From the NCBI GenBank assembly GCA_027046105.1, contig JALTZQ010000044.1, positions 1-22,667 of the forward strand: a stretch of 22,667 bases of DNA, written 5' to 3'. Positions 1 through 7,404 of this stretch are shown here, one piece after another; position 1 is the stretch's first letter; every line of letters starts with the position of its first letter. Source of the stretch: Pyrodictiaceae archaeon (lineage in GTDB: Archaea > Thermoproteota > Thermoprotei_A > Sulfolobales > Pyrodictiaceae). Below the pieces are notes generated by a model that made no database searches, was not told the DNA's origin, and saw only the letters and a program-made list of their open reading frames with translations. A program made the translations under genes and the position numbers.

Positions 1-291
1 CTCAAAGAACTCTTCTACGCGGCGGGCCCTCTCTTCCACATCAGCATAGAAGGCTAAAGAAGAATCCTCTCTAAGAGAGCCCTTCTCGCGAAGGATACGA
101 GCTATTTCTGAAAGACTCTCGACAAAGACACGTTCAGGCATGCAACCATAGCATGGAAGCTTATGGAGAAGTCTATCATCACTTACAGGGCCCGCACAAT
201 TTGGGCAAGCAGCGCTATAAATACCCGTGGGCTCATTACGAGACCCTAAACCATCCCCGCTCAGAGATACACTAGTAATATTACTAGTCAA
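1..291 (-). CDS. rgy: Reverse gyrase, N-terminal part (runs off left edge)
   Basis: Reverse gyrase introduces positive supercoils into DNA; it joins a helicase-like domain to a type IA topoisomerase. Only the first 97 codons are in the window. They contain a four-cysteine zinc finger (C29, C32, C47, C50) in the context ACPNC followed by RLLHKLPCYGCMPE, the arrangement seen at the amino end of archaeal reverse gyrases, and then an amphipathic helical stretch. The helicase motifs lie outside the window, so the call rests on the finger and its spacing. The chosen start is TTG at 291; TAA lies just upstream in frame and the only later in-frame NTG codon is a CTG. GGGAGG (300-295) sits only 3 bases before it, which is short. 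A TATA-like box lies about 45 bases upstream and an 18-bp palindrome lies in codons 2-7. About 28 residues precede the finger. Confidence 0.72.
   Translation of the reverse strand, partial: MTSNITSVSLSGDGLGSRNEPTGIYSAACPNCAGPVSDDRLLHKLPCYGCMPERVFVESLSEIARILREKGSLREDSSLAFYADVEERARRVEEFFE
271..288. repeat. 18-bp perfect palindrome at the reverse gyrase start
   Basis: ACTAGTAATATTACTAGT is its own reverse complement over all 18 bases. It begins directly after the TTG start codon of the reverse gyrase reading frame and encodes Thr-Ser-Asn-Ile-Thr-Ser. It may be an operator close to the transcription start, but no binding protein can be named. Confidence 0.8.
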
Positions 292-332
292 TTACCTCCC
301 CAAGACTAGTTGAAAACCCCGCCATGAACGAG

Positions 333-341
333 TCTAAATAG
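333..341 (-). promoter_or_regulatory. TATA-like box for reverse gyrase
   Basis: Read on the minus strand this is CTATTTAGA, about 45 bases before the TTG start. Archaeal transcription normally begins about 25 bases downstream of such a box, which would give a leader of roughly 20 bases. It is a sequence match only. Confidence 0.35.
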
Positions 342-462
342 CTTCTGCCCCCTACGGTTCACCTCAAAGAAAAACGCTAAAGTAACATCTAGTCCGAGGA
401 GGCTAAAACGGTTAATCAAAGATCTTACAATTCTATGGACAAGGAGGACTAGAGGCTTAGGG

Positions 463-1695
463 CTATGTAGACCCGTAATTATGCCTTATTAGTGGATAGG
501 TTAGTGCCAGGAATAGCCCGGAGAACGCTAATACTAAGAATACAAGGCCTCTTTTGTCTAGAACCAATAATGGTGTAGCTACTACACCGTCTATACTCTC
601 GTAAAGAAGCGCTCCTATCACCGGGGTTACCGCACCACCAATATTTGATAAAGTGTTGGAGATTCCTATTACAGTGCCAGCATAGATGGGGCTAGCTGAC
701 ACTAGTACGTTTCTTGTTAATGGCATACTGGCATTGACGGTGAAATGCAGTAGTGATAGACTGAACGCAACCAGTATTAAGCCCACTTTAGCTGATACAA
801 TGATGAGGCCAAGGCTATTTAGTAAGATGACAAGAAGGAGGACACGGTGTATACCAAGCCTTGATGCAAGAAAACCAGCACTAATGCTTCCAGCGATCGA
901 TACTAGCTGTGAGAACCCTAAGACACTACCCAAAACACTCTTCTCTACACCATGTACACGTGCAAGGTATACATAAAGGAACTCACCCAGTACTCCCCGC
1001 GTGGAGCCTAGGAGAAGGCTAGCACTCAAAACCCATAATGTTCTAGGCGCTAGTATCGCGGTAGCCAGTCTATCCACCGTAGCTTTGTCTTCAGTGTTTA
1101 TGGTAGCCATGGTGATTGTATCCTGGGAGATTGTCATACACGCTTGAGTACTACTGAATAGAGGGTAGGCAATGGCGGCAGACAGGCCAAGTATCAGAGC
1201 GCTGTATAGAATAGCATTCATGTCGTCAATGAATGGTAAGGAGTATATGAAATAGCCTATTGACATTCCAAGACCGCCAAGCCCAAAATACGTTCCAAGA
1301 GCCTTTGTCCCTGCAACTCGCGATACAGCGTATTGGGCCGTAGGCCAGTACACACCAGAGAGAAAACCCCAGACAGCCATCAATGCGATCAGAGTTAAAG
1401 GGTGTGGCATCAGCCACATACCAATGAGTATTATTGTTGATGGGAAGAGAGCTAATTGGAGAATACTAACACGAAGACTAGGCCTTTTATCACCAAGGTA
1501 TCCAGCAAAAGGTGCAGCAACACTACGGGCAACTAAAAAGCTAGTAGTAAGTAGAGAAACCGTGACGATGGTATTGTCTCTTGTAGCTTTCTCAACCAGG
1601 AATGCAAGAGCAGGCCTAGCTAGGGTATAAGCAGAACCCGCGATAATAACAACCACAAGCCCCCCTATGACAACCCTCACTCTACAGGTCATCAT
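463..1695 (-). CDS. MFS transporter, 12-helix permease
   Basis: This 410-residue protein is a Major Facilitator Superfamily permease of the cytoplasmic membrane. It shows about 12 hydrophobic segments in two halves split by a hydrophilic loop near residues 185-215. Residues 65-71 (GYLGDKR) match MFS motif A in the loop between helices 2 and 3, and a weaker copy (AGFLASRLG) appears at the matching place in the second half. Length is normal for the family. The substrate cannot be inferred. Two consecutive ATG codons mark the start, with GGAGG about 12 bases upstream. The gene stands 171 bases upstream of reverse gyrase on the same strand and is divergent from the S9 peptidase. A possible TATA box on the minus strand lies near 1743-1749. 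Confidence 0.85.
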   Translation of the reverse strand: MMTCRVRVVIGGLVVVIIAGSAYTLARPALAFLVEKATRDNTIVTVSLLTTSFLVARSVAAPFAGYLGDKRPSLRVSILQLALFPSTIILIGMWLMPHPLTLIALMAVWGFLSGVYWPTAQYAVSRVAGTKALGTYFGLGGLGMSIGYFIYSLPFIDDMNAILYSALILGLSAAIAYPLFSSTQACMTISQDTITMATINTEDKATVDRLATAILAPRTLWVLSASLLLGSTRGVLGEFLYVYLARVHGVEKSVLGSVLGFSQLVSIAGSISAGFLASRLGIHRVLLLVILLNSLGLIIVSAKVGLILVAFSLSLLHFTVNASMPLTRNVLVSASPIYAGTVIGISNTLSNIGGAVTPVIGALLYESIDGVVATPLLVLDKRGLVFLVLAFSGLFLALTYPLIRHNYGST

Positions 1696-1875
1696 CCTAG
1701 TAGTAAACCTCCATCAACACTAGACCTATTCCCAAGAACCGCCATAAACTGGCTTTCCTGACACTCCTAATACCCTTAACCCAGCGTTTGTCGCTATTCT
1801 CCTCTCCAGGCTATGAATAAGGTAAGGGAGGTAAGGCTGGTTAATGCGACTAGTGCGTGGTCTCGGCGAAGAATT

Positions 1876-1887
1876 CTTTAAGTTTAT
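1876..1887 (+). promoter_or_regulatory. TATA-like box for the S9 peptidase
   Basis: CTTTAAGTTTAT lies 37-48 bases before the TTG start at 1924. Transcription would begin about 25 bases downstream, near 1905-1910, giving a short leader. No strong ribosome binding site is visible before the start, which fits a short-leader or leaderless archaeal transcript. Confidence 0.45.
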
Positions 1888-1923
1888 CAACGATCGTCTT
1901 CTAGCTATGGTGTTGCTCTGGTC

Positions 1924-3807
1924 TTGTCTCCGAAAAGAAGGTTAACAATAGATGATATTCTACGTTTACAACGGCCAAGCGATCCTCGCGTCTCGGCAAG
2001 GGGAGATGTAGCTTTTGTGGTTACGAGAAACGATTTAGAAAACAACAAGGTCACAACAGAGATTCACATAGTATGGCGTGATGGTGCTACGACGTTTCTC
2101 GTAGGCCAAAACGATTCGATGCCTAGGTGGAGCCCAGACGGGTCTTTGCTTGCTTTCACGAGCAGACGCGGTGTTGACGAGAAAGTGAAGGGTAATGGTG
2201 TCTTTGTATGGAGTGGGCGTGGAGAACCACGCAAAGTAGCATGGTTTAAGCATGGTGTTTCCCACCTGGAATGGATTGACAATGATAGTCTTGTCTTGGT
2301 TGCGCCTATCCCTCGTCCAGGCTTCTACGACGAGGAAGGCGACTATGTTGTTACTGATAGGCTCCCCCTATGGTTTGATGGAGAGGGCCTCATTGGAGGA
2401 TTACAGCATGGAATCTTTGTAGTAGACGTTTCATCTGGTACAACAAGAAGACTTACTGTAGAGGAAAGCCCTATAACAGCATTAACTATTTGTGAGGGGA
2501 AAATCTACTATGCAACACCAATCGATTGGCGTAGACCTACGCATAAGAAGATAGTTATGCTTGATCCTACCACTAGCCAGAAAGAGGTCGTGTTAGAGGA
2601 CTATGCTGTGGCCGAGCTCCGTTGTATTGAAGGTAAACTACATGCTTTAATGCATAGGCATGAGATAGGCATTGCAAGCCACTATAAACTATGGGTTATC
2701 GATGAAAAACCTTCATGTATCTCGTGTGGTGTACTGGATAGGAATATCCGTGCATTACCTGGTGGCATGGAGGATAGGCCATTGATTATTTATGCGGATG
2801 CAGGTAGTATGGTTCTCGCAGAACTTAATGAGGGCAAGGTGAGAGACTATACTAAGCGTGGTGTGTATGTTGAGGCAGCACACGCCGAAAACAATGTTAT
2901 CGCCTATATTGCTTCAAGCCCCACAAAGCCCCAAGAAGTATTCCTCTACACAAGAGATGCTGGACCGAAACAAATAACTAAACTCAACGAATGGCTTGTA
3001 AGAGAGGTTAAACTCTATGAGCCAAGGCACTACAGGCTAACTGCAGAGGGTGAAGAGATAGATGGATGGGTTATGATCCCTGAAAGTGATGGTCGAAAGC
3101 CGCTAATACTATATATCCATGGTGGGCCAAAAGGTATGTATGGCTACTACTTTCACCCAGAAATGCAGCTAATGGCGGCTGAGGGCTTCATAGTTGCTTT
3201 CTCAAACCCGCATGGGAGTGATGGTTATAGTGAGGAATTTGCTGACATAAGGGGCAAGTATGGTGATATCGACTATAAGCAGTTAATGGCTTTCCTAGAT
3301 AATGTTCTTGAACAGCTAGATGGTATTGTGGATAGGGAGAGGATGGCGGTAACCGGTATAAGCTATGGTGGGTACATGACGAACGTGATAGTTACTAAGA
3401 CTGATAAATTCCGTGCAGCGGTTAGCGAAAATGGTATAGCGGATTGGATTGCTGATTACTGGGCCAGTGATATAGGTTACTGGTTTAACCCAGACCAGAT
3501 AGGCGGTACACCTCTGGATAATCTGGAGGAGTATGTGCGTAAAAGCCCAGTATACAATGTGGATAAAGTGAAGACCCCCATGCTGATTATACATAGTATG
3601 CAGGATTACCGCTGTTTCATAGATCAAGCTTTAGCAATGCATACAGCACTGGTGATGAATGGGAAAGAGTCAAAGCTAGTAGTATTTACCAAGGGAGGTC
3701 ATGGGCATAGTCTAAGAGCAGAGCCTAGGCATCGAAGAAAGAGATATGAGATCAAAGTATCCTGGCTTAAAGAGAAACTTGGCTTAAATGCTAAGAGCGA
3801 GACCTAA
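1924..3807 (+). CDS. S9 family serine peptidase (acylaminoacyl-peptidase type)
   Basis: A 627-residue prolyl-oligopeptidase family (S9) enzyme, likely releasing N-acylated amino acids from or cleaving short peptides in the cytoplasm. Residues 1 to about 370 form the WD40/TolB-like beta-propeller (for example PRWSPDGSLLAFTS near 60-75). Residues from about 385 form the alpha/beta-hydrolase domain, with the oxyanion-side HGGP motif and the nucleophile in GISYGGY (Ser480). Asp561 (MQDYR) and His593 (GGHGH) complete the triad; the Ser-Asp and Asp-His spacings of 81 and 32 residues are close to those in Aeropyrum acylpeptide hydrolase. Length is usual for the family. The start is TTG; an in-frame stop at 1879-1881 limits extension. 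Its TAA overlaps the TAG of the convergent RibD-like gene. Confidence 0.9.
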   Translation: MSPKRRLTIDDILRLQRPSDPRVSARGDVAFVVTRNDLENNKVTTEIHIVWRDGATTFLVGQNDSMPRWSPDGSLLAFTSRRGVDEKVKGNGVFVWSGRGEPRKVAWFKHGVSHLEWIDNDSLVLVAPIPRPGFYDEEGDYVVTDRLPLWFDGEGLIGGLQHGIFVVDVSSGTTRRLTVEESPITALTICEGKIYYATPIDWRRPTHKKIVMLDPTTSQKEVVLEDYAVAELRCIEGKLHALMHRHEIGIASHYKLWVIDEKPSCISCGVLDRNIRALPGGMEDRPLIIYADAGSMVLAELNEGKVRDYTKRGVYVEAAHAENNVIAYIASSPTKPQEVFLYTRDAGPKQITKLNEWLVREVKLYEPRHYRLTAEGEEIDGWVMIPESDGRKPLILYIHGGPKGMYGYYFHPEMQLMAAEGFIVAFSNPHGSDGYSEEFADIRGKYGDIDYKQLMAFLDNVLEQLDGIVDRERMAVTGISYGGYMTNVIVTKTDKFRAAVSENGIADWIADYWASDIGYWFNPDQIGGTPLDNLEEYVRKSPVYNVDKVKTPMLIIHSMQDYRCFIDQALAMHTALVMNGKESKLVVFTKGGHGHSLRAEPRHRRKRYEIKVSWLKEKLGLNAKSET

Positions 3808-4562
3808 GCCTCTTTTATGGGACCAATAGCCCGTAATTCGTTAGCGATACAGGCTGGTATATCTATATTAGTAGGGCAACATTTTGCGTCAACAACTCTG
3901 TAGACTACGTGTACACAGTTTCCACATGGACATAGCTCGTGACATACTAGTCTTAGCCGTGGGCCACTATCACGTGTTGGAAATCCTTTCTCAAGAGGAT
4001 CGTGTACGATGCTAGTACCAGCAGCGAATACGTATGGGGTCAAGGTGGCTCTAAGTTCATCAGCGAGACGAGAGCGAAGCAAACTATACACAAGTCTACC
4101 ACCACCTTCTACGAGTACAGCTTCAATGCTATATTCACGGTAAAGTATCTCCATTGCAGCTAATAAGTCGAGGCCGTCCATGGTCTCGGGAACCTTTACG
4201 ATATCCACTCCTACTTCGCGAAAAGCTCTTACACGCTCATTGGGAGCATTGAGTGATGTCACCACTATAGTGGGGCTCGACTTGTCAGTGAAGACACGGT
4301 ATTTGGGAGTAAGTCTAAGTTTGCCGTCGATAACTATCCTATAGTATCTGTTACTACGCGGATTGATCCTTTTGACAAGGCGTGGATTGTCTACAAGCAC
4401 CGTGTTTGCGCCAATCATGACAGCGTCTACGTAGCCTCGTAGTAGGCGAAGCCGTGCGAGATCATAACCACAACTAAGCATGCTATAACCTGTTGAAGAT
4501 GCTATACGTCCATCTATAGTGGTTGTTGAGAAGACGAGTATATAGGGCCTGTTTGGGGCCAA
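3804..4562 (-). CDS. RibD-like pyrimidine reductase (riboflavin pathway) with Cys-rich tail
   Basis: 252 residues, homologous to the reductase domain of RibD/Rib7 and to the archaeal 2,5-diamino-6-ribosylamino-pyrimidinone 5'-phosphate reductase (MJ0671 type), an NADPH-dependent step in riboflavin and F420 precursor synthesis. Visible family motifs are STTTIDGRIA (12-21), DAVMIGANTVLVDNP (46-60) and the nucleotide-binding VEGGGRLVYSLL (151-162). The family normally ends with a strand like YRV near residue 223. Here that region holds CPCGNC and is followed by 29 extra residues, with seven cysteines at 207, 211, 213, 216, 228, 229 and 238, possibly a metal site. The start is TTG, 9 bases after the upstream gene, with GGTGA near the preceding stop. 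It is the last gene of the minus-strand run, and its stop overlaps that of the S9 peptidase. Confidence 0.85.
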   Translation of the reverse strand: MAPNRPYILVFSTTTIDGRIASSTGYSMLSCGYDLARLRLLRGYVDAVMIGANTVLVDNPRLVKRINPRSNRYYRIVIDGKLRLTPKYRVFTDKSSPTIVVTSLNAPNERVRAFREVGVDIVKVPETMDGLDLLAAMEILYREYSIEAVLVEGGGRLVYSLLRSRLADELRATLTPYVFAAGTSIVHDPLEKGFPTRDSGPRLRLVCHELCPCGNCVHVVYRVVDAKCCPTNIDIPACIANELRAIGPIKEA

Positions 4563-4571
4563 GACAGAGAG

Positions 4572-5243
4572 TCACCGTTTTGGGGGTGCAAAGACTACAA
4601 TGGTCTTCTCATCTGGTATATCATTGCGTGAAACCACTAGCTCGTTGCTCTCAAGACGGACAACACGCCATTTCTTGGCATACCTTAATATAGTGTCTAG
4701 GGGGTCAAGGGGCAGTTGTATTCCAGGTAGCCAATAGTGGATCGGTACAAGTACTTTAGCGTTGAGGGCCTCCGCCACCTCAAGAGCTTGGCGTGGATGT
4801 AGTGTGTAGACGCCACCGGCAGGAGCAAATACAATGTCTGAGTTGCCCAGCATTTCGGCTTCATCACTAGTTAATGGACGTCCAAGATCGCTTAGGTGAA
4901 CAACGCTTATCTCCCCGGCTTTTACATGGTAAGCTACTACCCAGCCACGTATACGGCCATTATACTCGTCGTGTGGTAGCTTAACTCCCCTCACTCTATA
5001 AGGACCAAGCTCGAAGTCTCCTACATGCTCACGTAGAACGACAGTATTCTCTCCTGCAACAGCTTCTACAGCATTATGGTCATAGTGTTCATGTGTTACA
5101 AGTACATAATCTGGCTCCCTAGGTGGAGGACTAAGGCCTACACCCAGACTAGCACCATCATGTGGATCTATCATGAGACGTTTACCAGCGTATTCTAGCT
5201 CAATGCATGCATGAAGCCACCAACGGAGAATAAGCCTTTCCAT
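4572..5243 (-). CDS. Metallo-beta-lactamase-fold hydrolase (UPF0173-like)
   Basis: 223 residues. The metal-binding signature THEHYDHN is at residues 50-57 (His51, His53, Asp55, His56), preceded by WWLHACIELEYAGKRLMIDP, which matches the WLGHA...DP opening of the UPF0173/YtkL-like branch of the superfamily. Later HLSDLG and PIHYW supply the further metal-site Asp and His. Proteins of this branch are small stand-alone hydrolases of unknown substrate; no nuclease-specific domain (beta-CASP) is present. The start is ATG with AGGAT about 8 bases upstream. Genes on both sides are 8-9 bases away, so co-transcription is very likely. Confidence 0.85.
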   Translation of the reverse strand: MERLILRWWLHACIELEYAGKRLMIDPHDGASLGVGLSPPPREPDYVLVTHEHYDHNAVEAVAGENTVVLREHVGDFELGPYRVRGVKLPHDEYNGRIRGWVVAYHVKAGEISVVHLSDLGRPLTSDEAEMLGNSDIVFAPAGGVYTLHPRQALEVAEALNAKVLVPIHYWLPGIQLPLDPLDTILRYAKKWRVVRLESNELVVSRNDIPDEKTIVVFAPPKR

Positions 5244-5251
5244 GGCATATC

Positions 5252-5854
5252 CTAACCCTTTCTAATAGCATCATTGAATGCTTTTACTTGTGCCTTAGCC
5301 TGGCTTCTCAATGCCTTACTAACTGTATATTTGCAGCCAAGTTTCCCATCCCGGTAGACGCATATTATCCTCTCTGAGCCAAGTTTCTCAATAGCCTCAG
5401 TAGCTAAACGAAATTCCATGTCAAGTGCACGTGCTATCCTCCTTTCATATCCTCTCTGGCTGAGGCTATTATAAGCCATTAACAGGTCCAGCATTTTACT
5501 GCGATCGCCTGGTACAACTAGTCCTTCACGCCACATCTCCACAAGATAACCTGCTGCAGCCTTGTAGTCGCCCACAAGAACAGCGAAATCCCGGAAAACC
5601 GGATTGACCCCCTTCTTTGCAGCCTCAAGAAGACTTAACAGAAACGAGTACTCAAGCCTGGCTAGCTTCCCCTCATCGACAACGACTATCCTTTTCGAGG
5701 CAGCACGAATCCTGACCACCGGTCTTGGCAGCCTATATACCTTAAAGTAAACGTGGTCGAGCTTCTCCAGGCCCCCGAGAAGATCATCTAACTTACCCTG
5801 CTTTAACACATCAAGTAGATTTACCACTGAGACCTCGACGCCAGACTCGGCCAC
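5252..5854 (-). CDS. Unrecognised 200-residue soluble protein
   Basis: I do not recognise a family. The protein is soluble, basic and rich in predicted helix. Residues 30-62 alternate hydrophobic residues like beta strands (VYFKVYRLPRPVVRIRAASK), and the rest is mainly helical with a Lys/Arg-rich end (SKALRSQAKAQVKAFNDAIR). Two cysteines near the end (CVYRDGKLGC) flank a short hairpin. The start is GTG at 5854, where the upstream gene is 61 bases away; the downstream MBL-fold gene starts 8 bases after its stop. Position between a Nudix hydrolase and an MBL-fold protein suggests a nucleotide- or nucleic-acid-related role, but this is only inference. Confidence 0.75.
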   Translation of the reverse strand: MAESGVEVSVVNLLDVLKQGKLDDLLGGLEKLDHVYFKVYRLPRPVVRIRAASKRIVVVDEGKLARLEYSFLLSLLEAAKKGVNPVFRDFAVLVGDYKAAAGYLVEMWREGLVVPGDRSKMLDLLMAYNSLSQRGYERRIARALDMEFRLATEAIEKLGSERIICVYRDGKLGCKYTVSKALRSQAKAQVKAFNDAIRKG

Positions 5855-5915
5855 AAGAGGCCACCCCGCGCTACCCTAGAACACCCAGGCTACATCAGCC
5901 ACAGAGCTAGCCCCC

Positions 5916-6689
5916 TTATTTCAACCCATCGGGTACACGCTTCCAGACGGAGGCACATCCGGGCCAGTGCTTGCAGCCATACAAGATACCCAGGAGGCTT
6001 TGAAGCACTCTTAGGCTCATACCCCATACGATGTTGCCGTACCAATCACGGTAAGCTTCAACTAGCCTACCTCGTATAGGATGTAGCACGAGCTGGGTCG
6101 TGAGCATCCTTGGGAGAGGCACAAGTGTCACACGTGCAATTTCCGTGCTCCTACAATTGGCTAAGACGTCTTTGGGGCAGTTCTTAGCAAAGGAAACAAC
6201 TGGCACCACTTGTAGCCATGGAGCATTACGCGGACTAGCTGTATTAAGAAAACCTAGGACAGAGTATGAGGTAGGCTCGAGACAAGCCTCCTCTAAGGTT
6301 TCTCTAATGGCGGTATCGATGGGTGAACGGTCTCCGTCCTCTCGCCTTCCGCCAGGAAAAGCCATATCACCGCTCCAGGGATCACCTTTACGTAGCGCTT
6401 TTTCCACCATAACCACGCGGGGGTCAGGGCAAAGAGTAATGATAACGTTAACAGCAGCACTATAGTCCTTTACGGATGCATTTGGTTTCAAGCCAAAACG
6501 TAGACAATCTATCAAGCCAAGCCACGGCGACCTCAAGACATAATGCCCTCTATAGAGCCTAAGATTTCCCCTCTCTGGGGCTGTGAGGAGAGGTGGGCTT
6601 ACCCGAAACATGTATGTGGTGTGTGGCCGTAACCGAGCCCCACGACCTACTCTAGAGTAGTCACCTAATCCTATGCTAATCTCCTCCAA
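5916..6689 (-). CDS. Nudix hydrolase, CoA pyrophosphatase-like
   Basis: 257 residues with a central Nudix domain that hydrolyses a nucleoside diphosphate linked to another group. The motif region GDMAFPGGRREDGDRSPIDT followed by AIRETLEEACLEP matches the Nudix box in the form used by the NUDT7/CoAse branch (PGG, then D.SP..TA.RET.EE). Two usual positions differ: the first box glutamate is Arg and the late glycine is Cys. The REXXEE core that binds magnesium is intact. About 100 residues before the domain and 65 after it are not typical of minimal Nudix enzymes. The start is a TTG whose next codons are GAG GAG; the next methionine is at residue 27, so the exact start is uncertain. It follows rnhB by 25 bases. 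Confidence 0.8.
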   Translation of the reverse strand: MEEISIGLGDYSRVGRGARLRPHTTYMFRVSPPLLTAPERGNLRLYRGHYVLRSPWLGLIDCLRFGLKPNASVKDYSAAVNVIITLCPDPRVVMVEKALRKGDPWSGDMAFPGGRREDGDRSPIDTAIRETLEEACLEPTSYSVLGFLNTASPRNAPWLQVVPVVSFAKNCPKDVLANCRSTEIARVTLVPLPRMLTTQLVLHPIRGRLVEAYRDWYGNIVWGMSLRVLQSLLGILYGCKHWPGCASVWKRVPDGLK

Positions 6690-6714
6690 ACAGCGCTATC
6701 GCGGCCTCTGGCCC

Positions 6715-7404
6715 TTATCCCAAGTAGTCCATGAGCGTTCTTTGCCTGGTCCAGTCAACCCTTTTCTCACGATACCATCGGGGCGCGATCCGTTTGAGTA
6801 GTCCCCAGCTTCTTCTAACTATTGGTGGGGGATCATCGGGTTTCTCTCGGTACATAGCCTTGATCCAGTTTATTGTACGTGGATCTGTAGGGTACCCGCT
6901 GCCAAAGTCACCGTACCTCTTCTTAAGATCCTCTACTACTTTGTCCCTTCTCGTCTTTGCAATGATGCTTGCTGCTGCAACCACTACATAGTCTCTATCA
7001 GCATGGTGTTTAGCAAGTACACGTGCACTGGTGCAAACCCTCGACAATGGTTCCTCTACCCTACTTGGTTCACCAACACTATCTACTACGAGGAGATGTA
7101 ATCGCTCACCCCATGTACGGCAAAAGCGTGAGGATATTAGTGTAAACGTATCTAGCTCGATCTTGTTAAGATTTAGAATATCAATCATCTCTGGTGGAAC
7201 CTCGACAGTAATAATATGGATGGCATAGTTGGTTATAAGAGCGGCAAGTCTACTTCGCTGCGTTGGTGGTAGCATCTTACTATCTACGACACCAGCCCCA
7301 TTAAGTATTTTAATATCGGCTTCGTGGACTACGACGCCGGCAATGATCATTGGGCCTATTACGGGCCCTCTACCGGCCTCATCAACACCGGCAATGAGTG
7401 TCAT
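6715..7404 (-). CDS. rnhB: Ribonuclease HII
   Basis: This 229-residue enzyme cleaves the RNA strand of RNA-DNA hybrids and nicks DNA at misincorporated ribonucleotides. The four catalytic acids are present: Asp8 and Glu9 in GVDEAGRG, Asp108 in LLVVDSVG and Asp136 in HHADRDY. The substrate-sensing GRG (residues 11-13) and the AAASIIAKTRRD stretch are also typical. Length matches archaeal RNase HII. The ATG overlaps the stop of the upstream phosphatase-like gene in an ATGA, so translation of the two is probably coupled. Confidence 0.97.
   Translation of the reverse strand: MTLIAGVDEAGRGPVIGPMIIAGVVVHEADIKILNGAGVVDSKMLPPTQRSRLAALITNYAIHIITVEVPPEMIDILNLNKIELDTFTLISSRFCRTWGERLHLLVVDSVGEPSRVEEPLSRVCTSARVLAKHHADRDYVVVAAASIIAKTRRDKVVEDLKKRYGDFGSGYPTDPRTINWIKAMYREKPDDPPPIVRRSWGLLKRIAPRWYREKRVDWTRQRTLMDYLG

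Noticed and set aside
790..860. A C/D-box-like start (ATGATGA) on the plus strand
   Set aside because: No matching D box or inner boxes at proper spacing; it lies inside the MFS coding region.
1813..1881. A 22-codon frame starting ATGAATAAG before the S9 peptidase
   Set aside because: Its end lies in the TATA-like box of the peptidase and nothing supports translation; it is best seen as leader or chance sequence.
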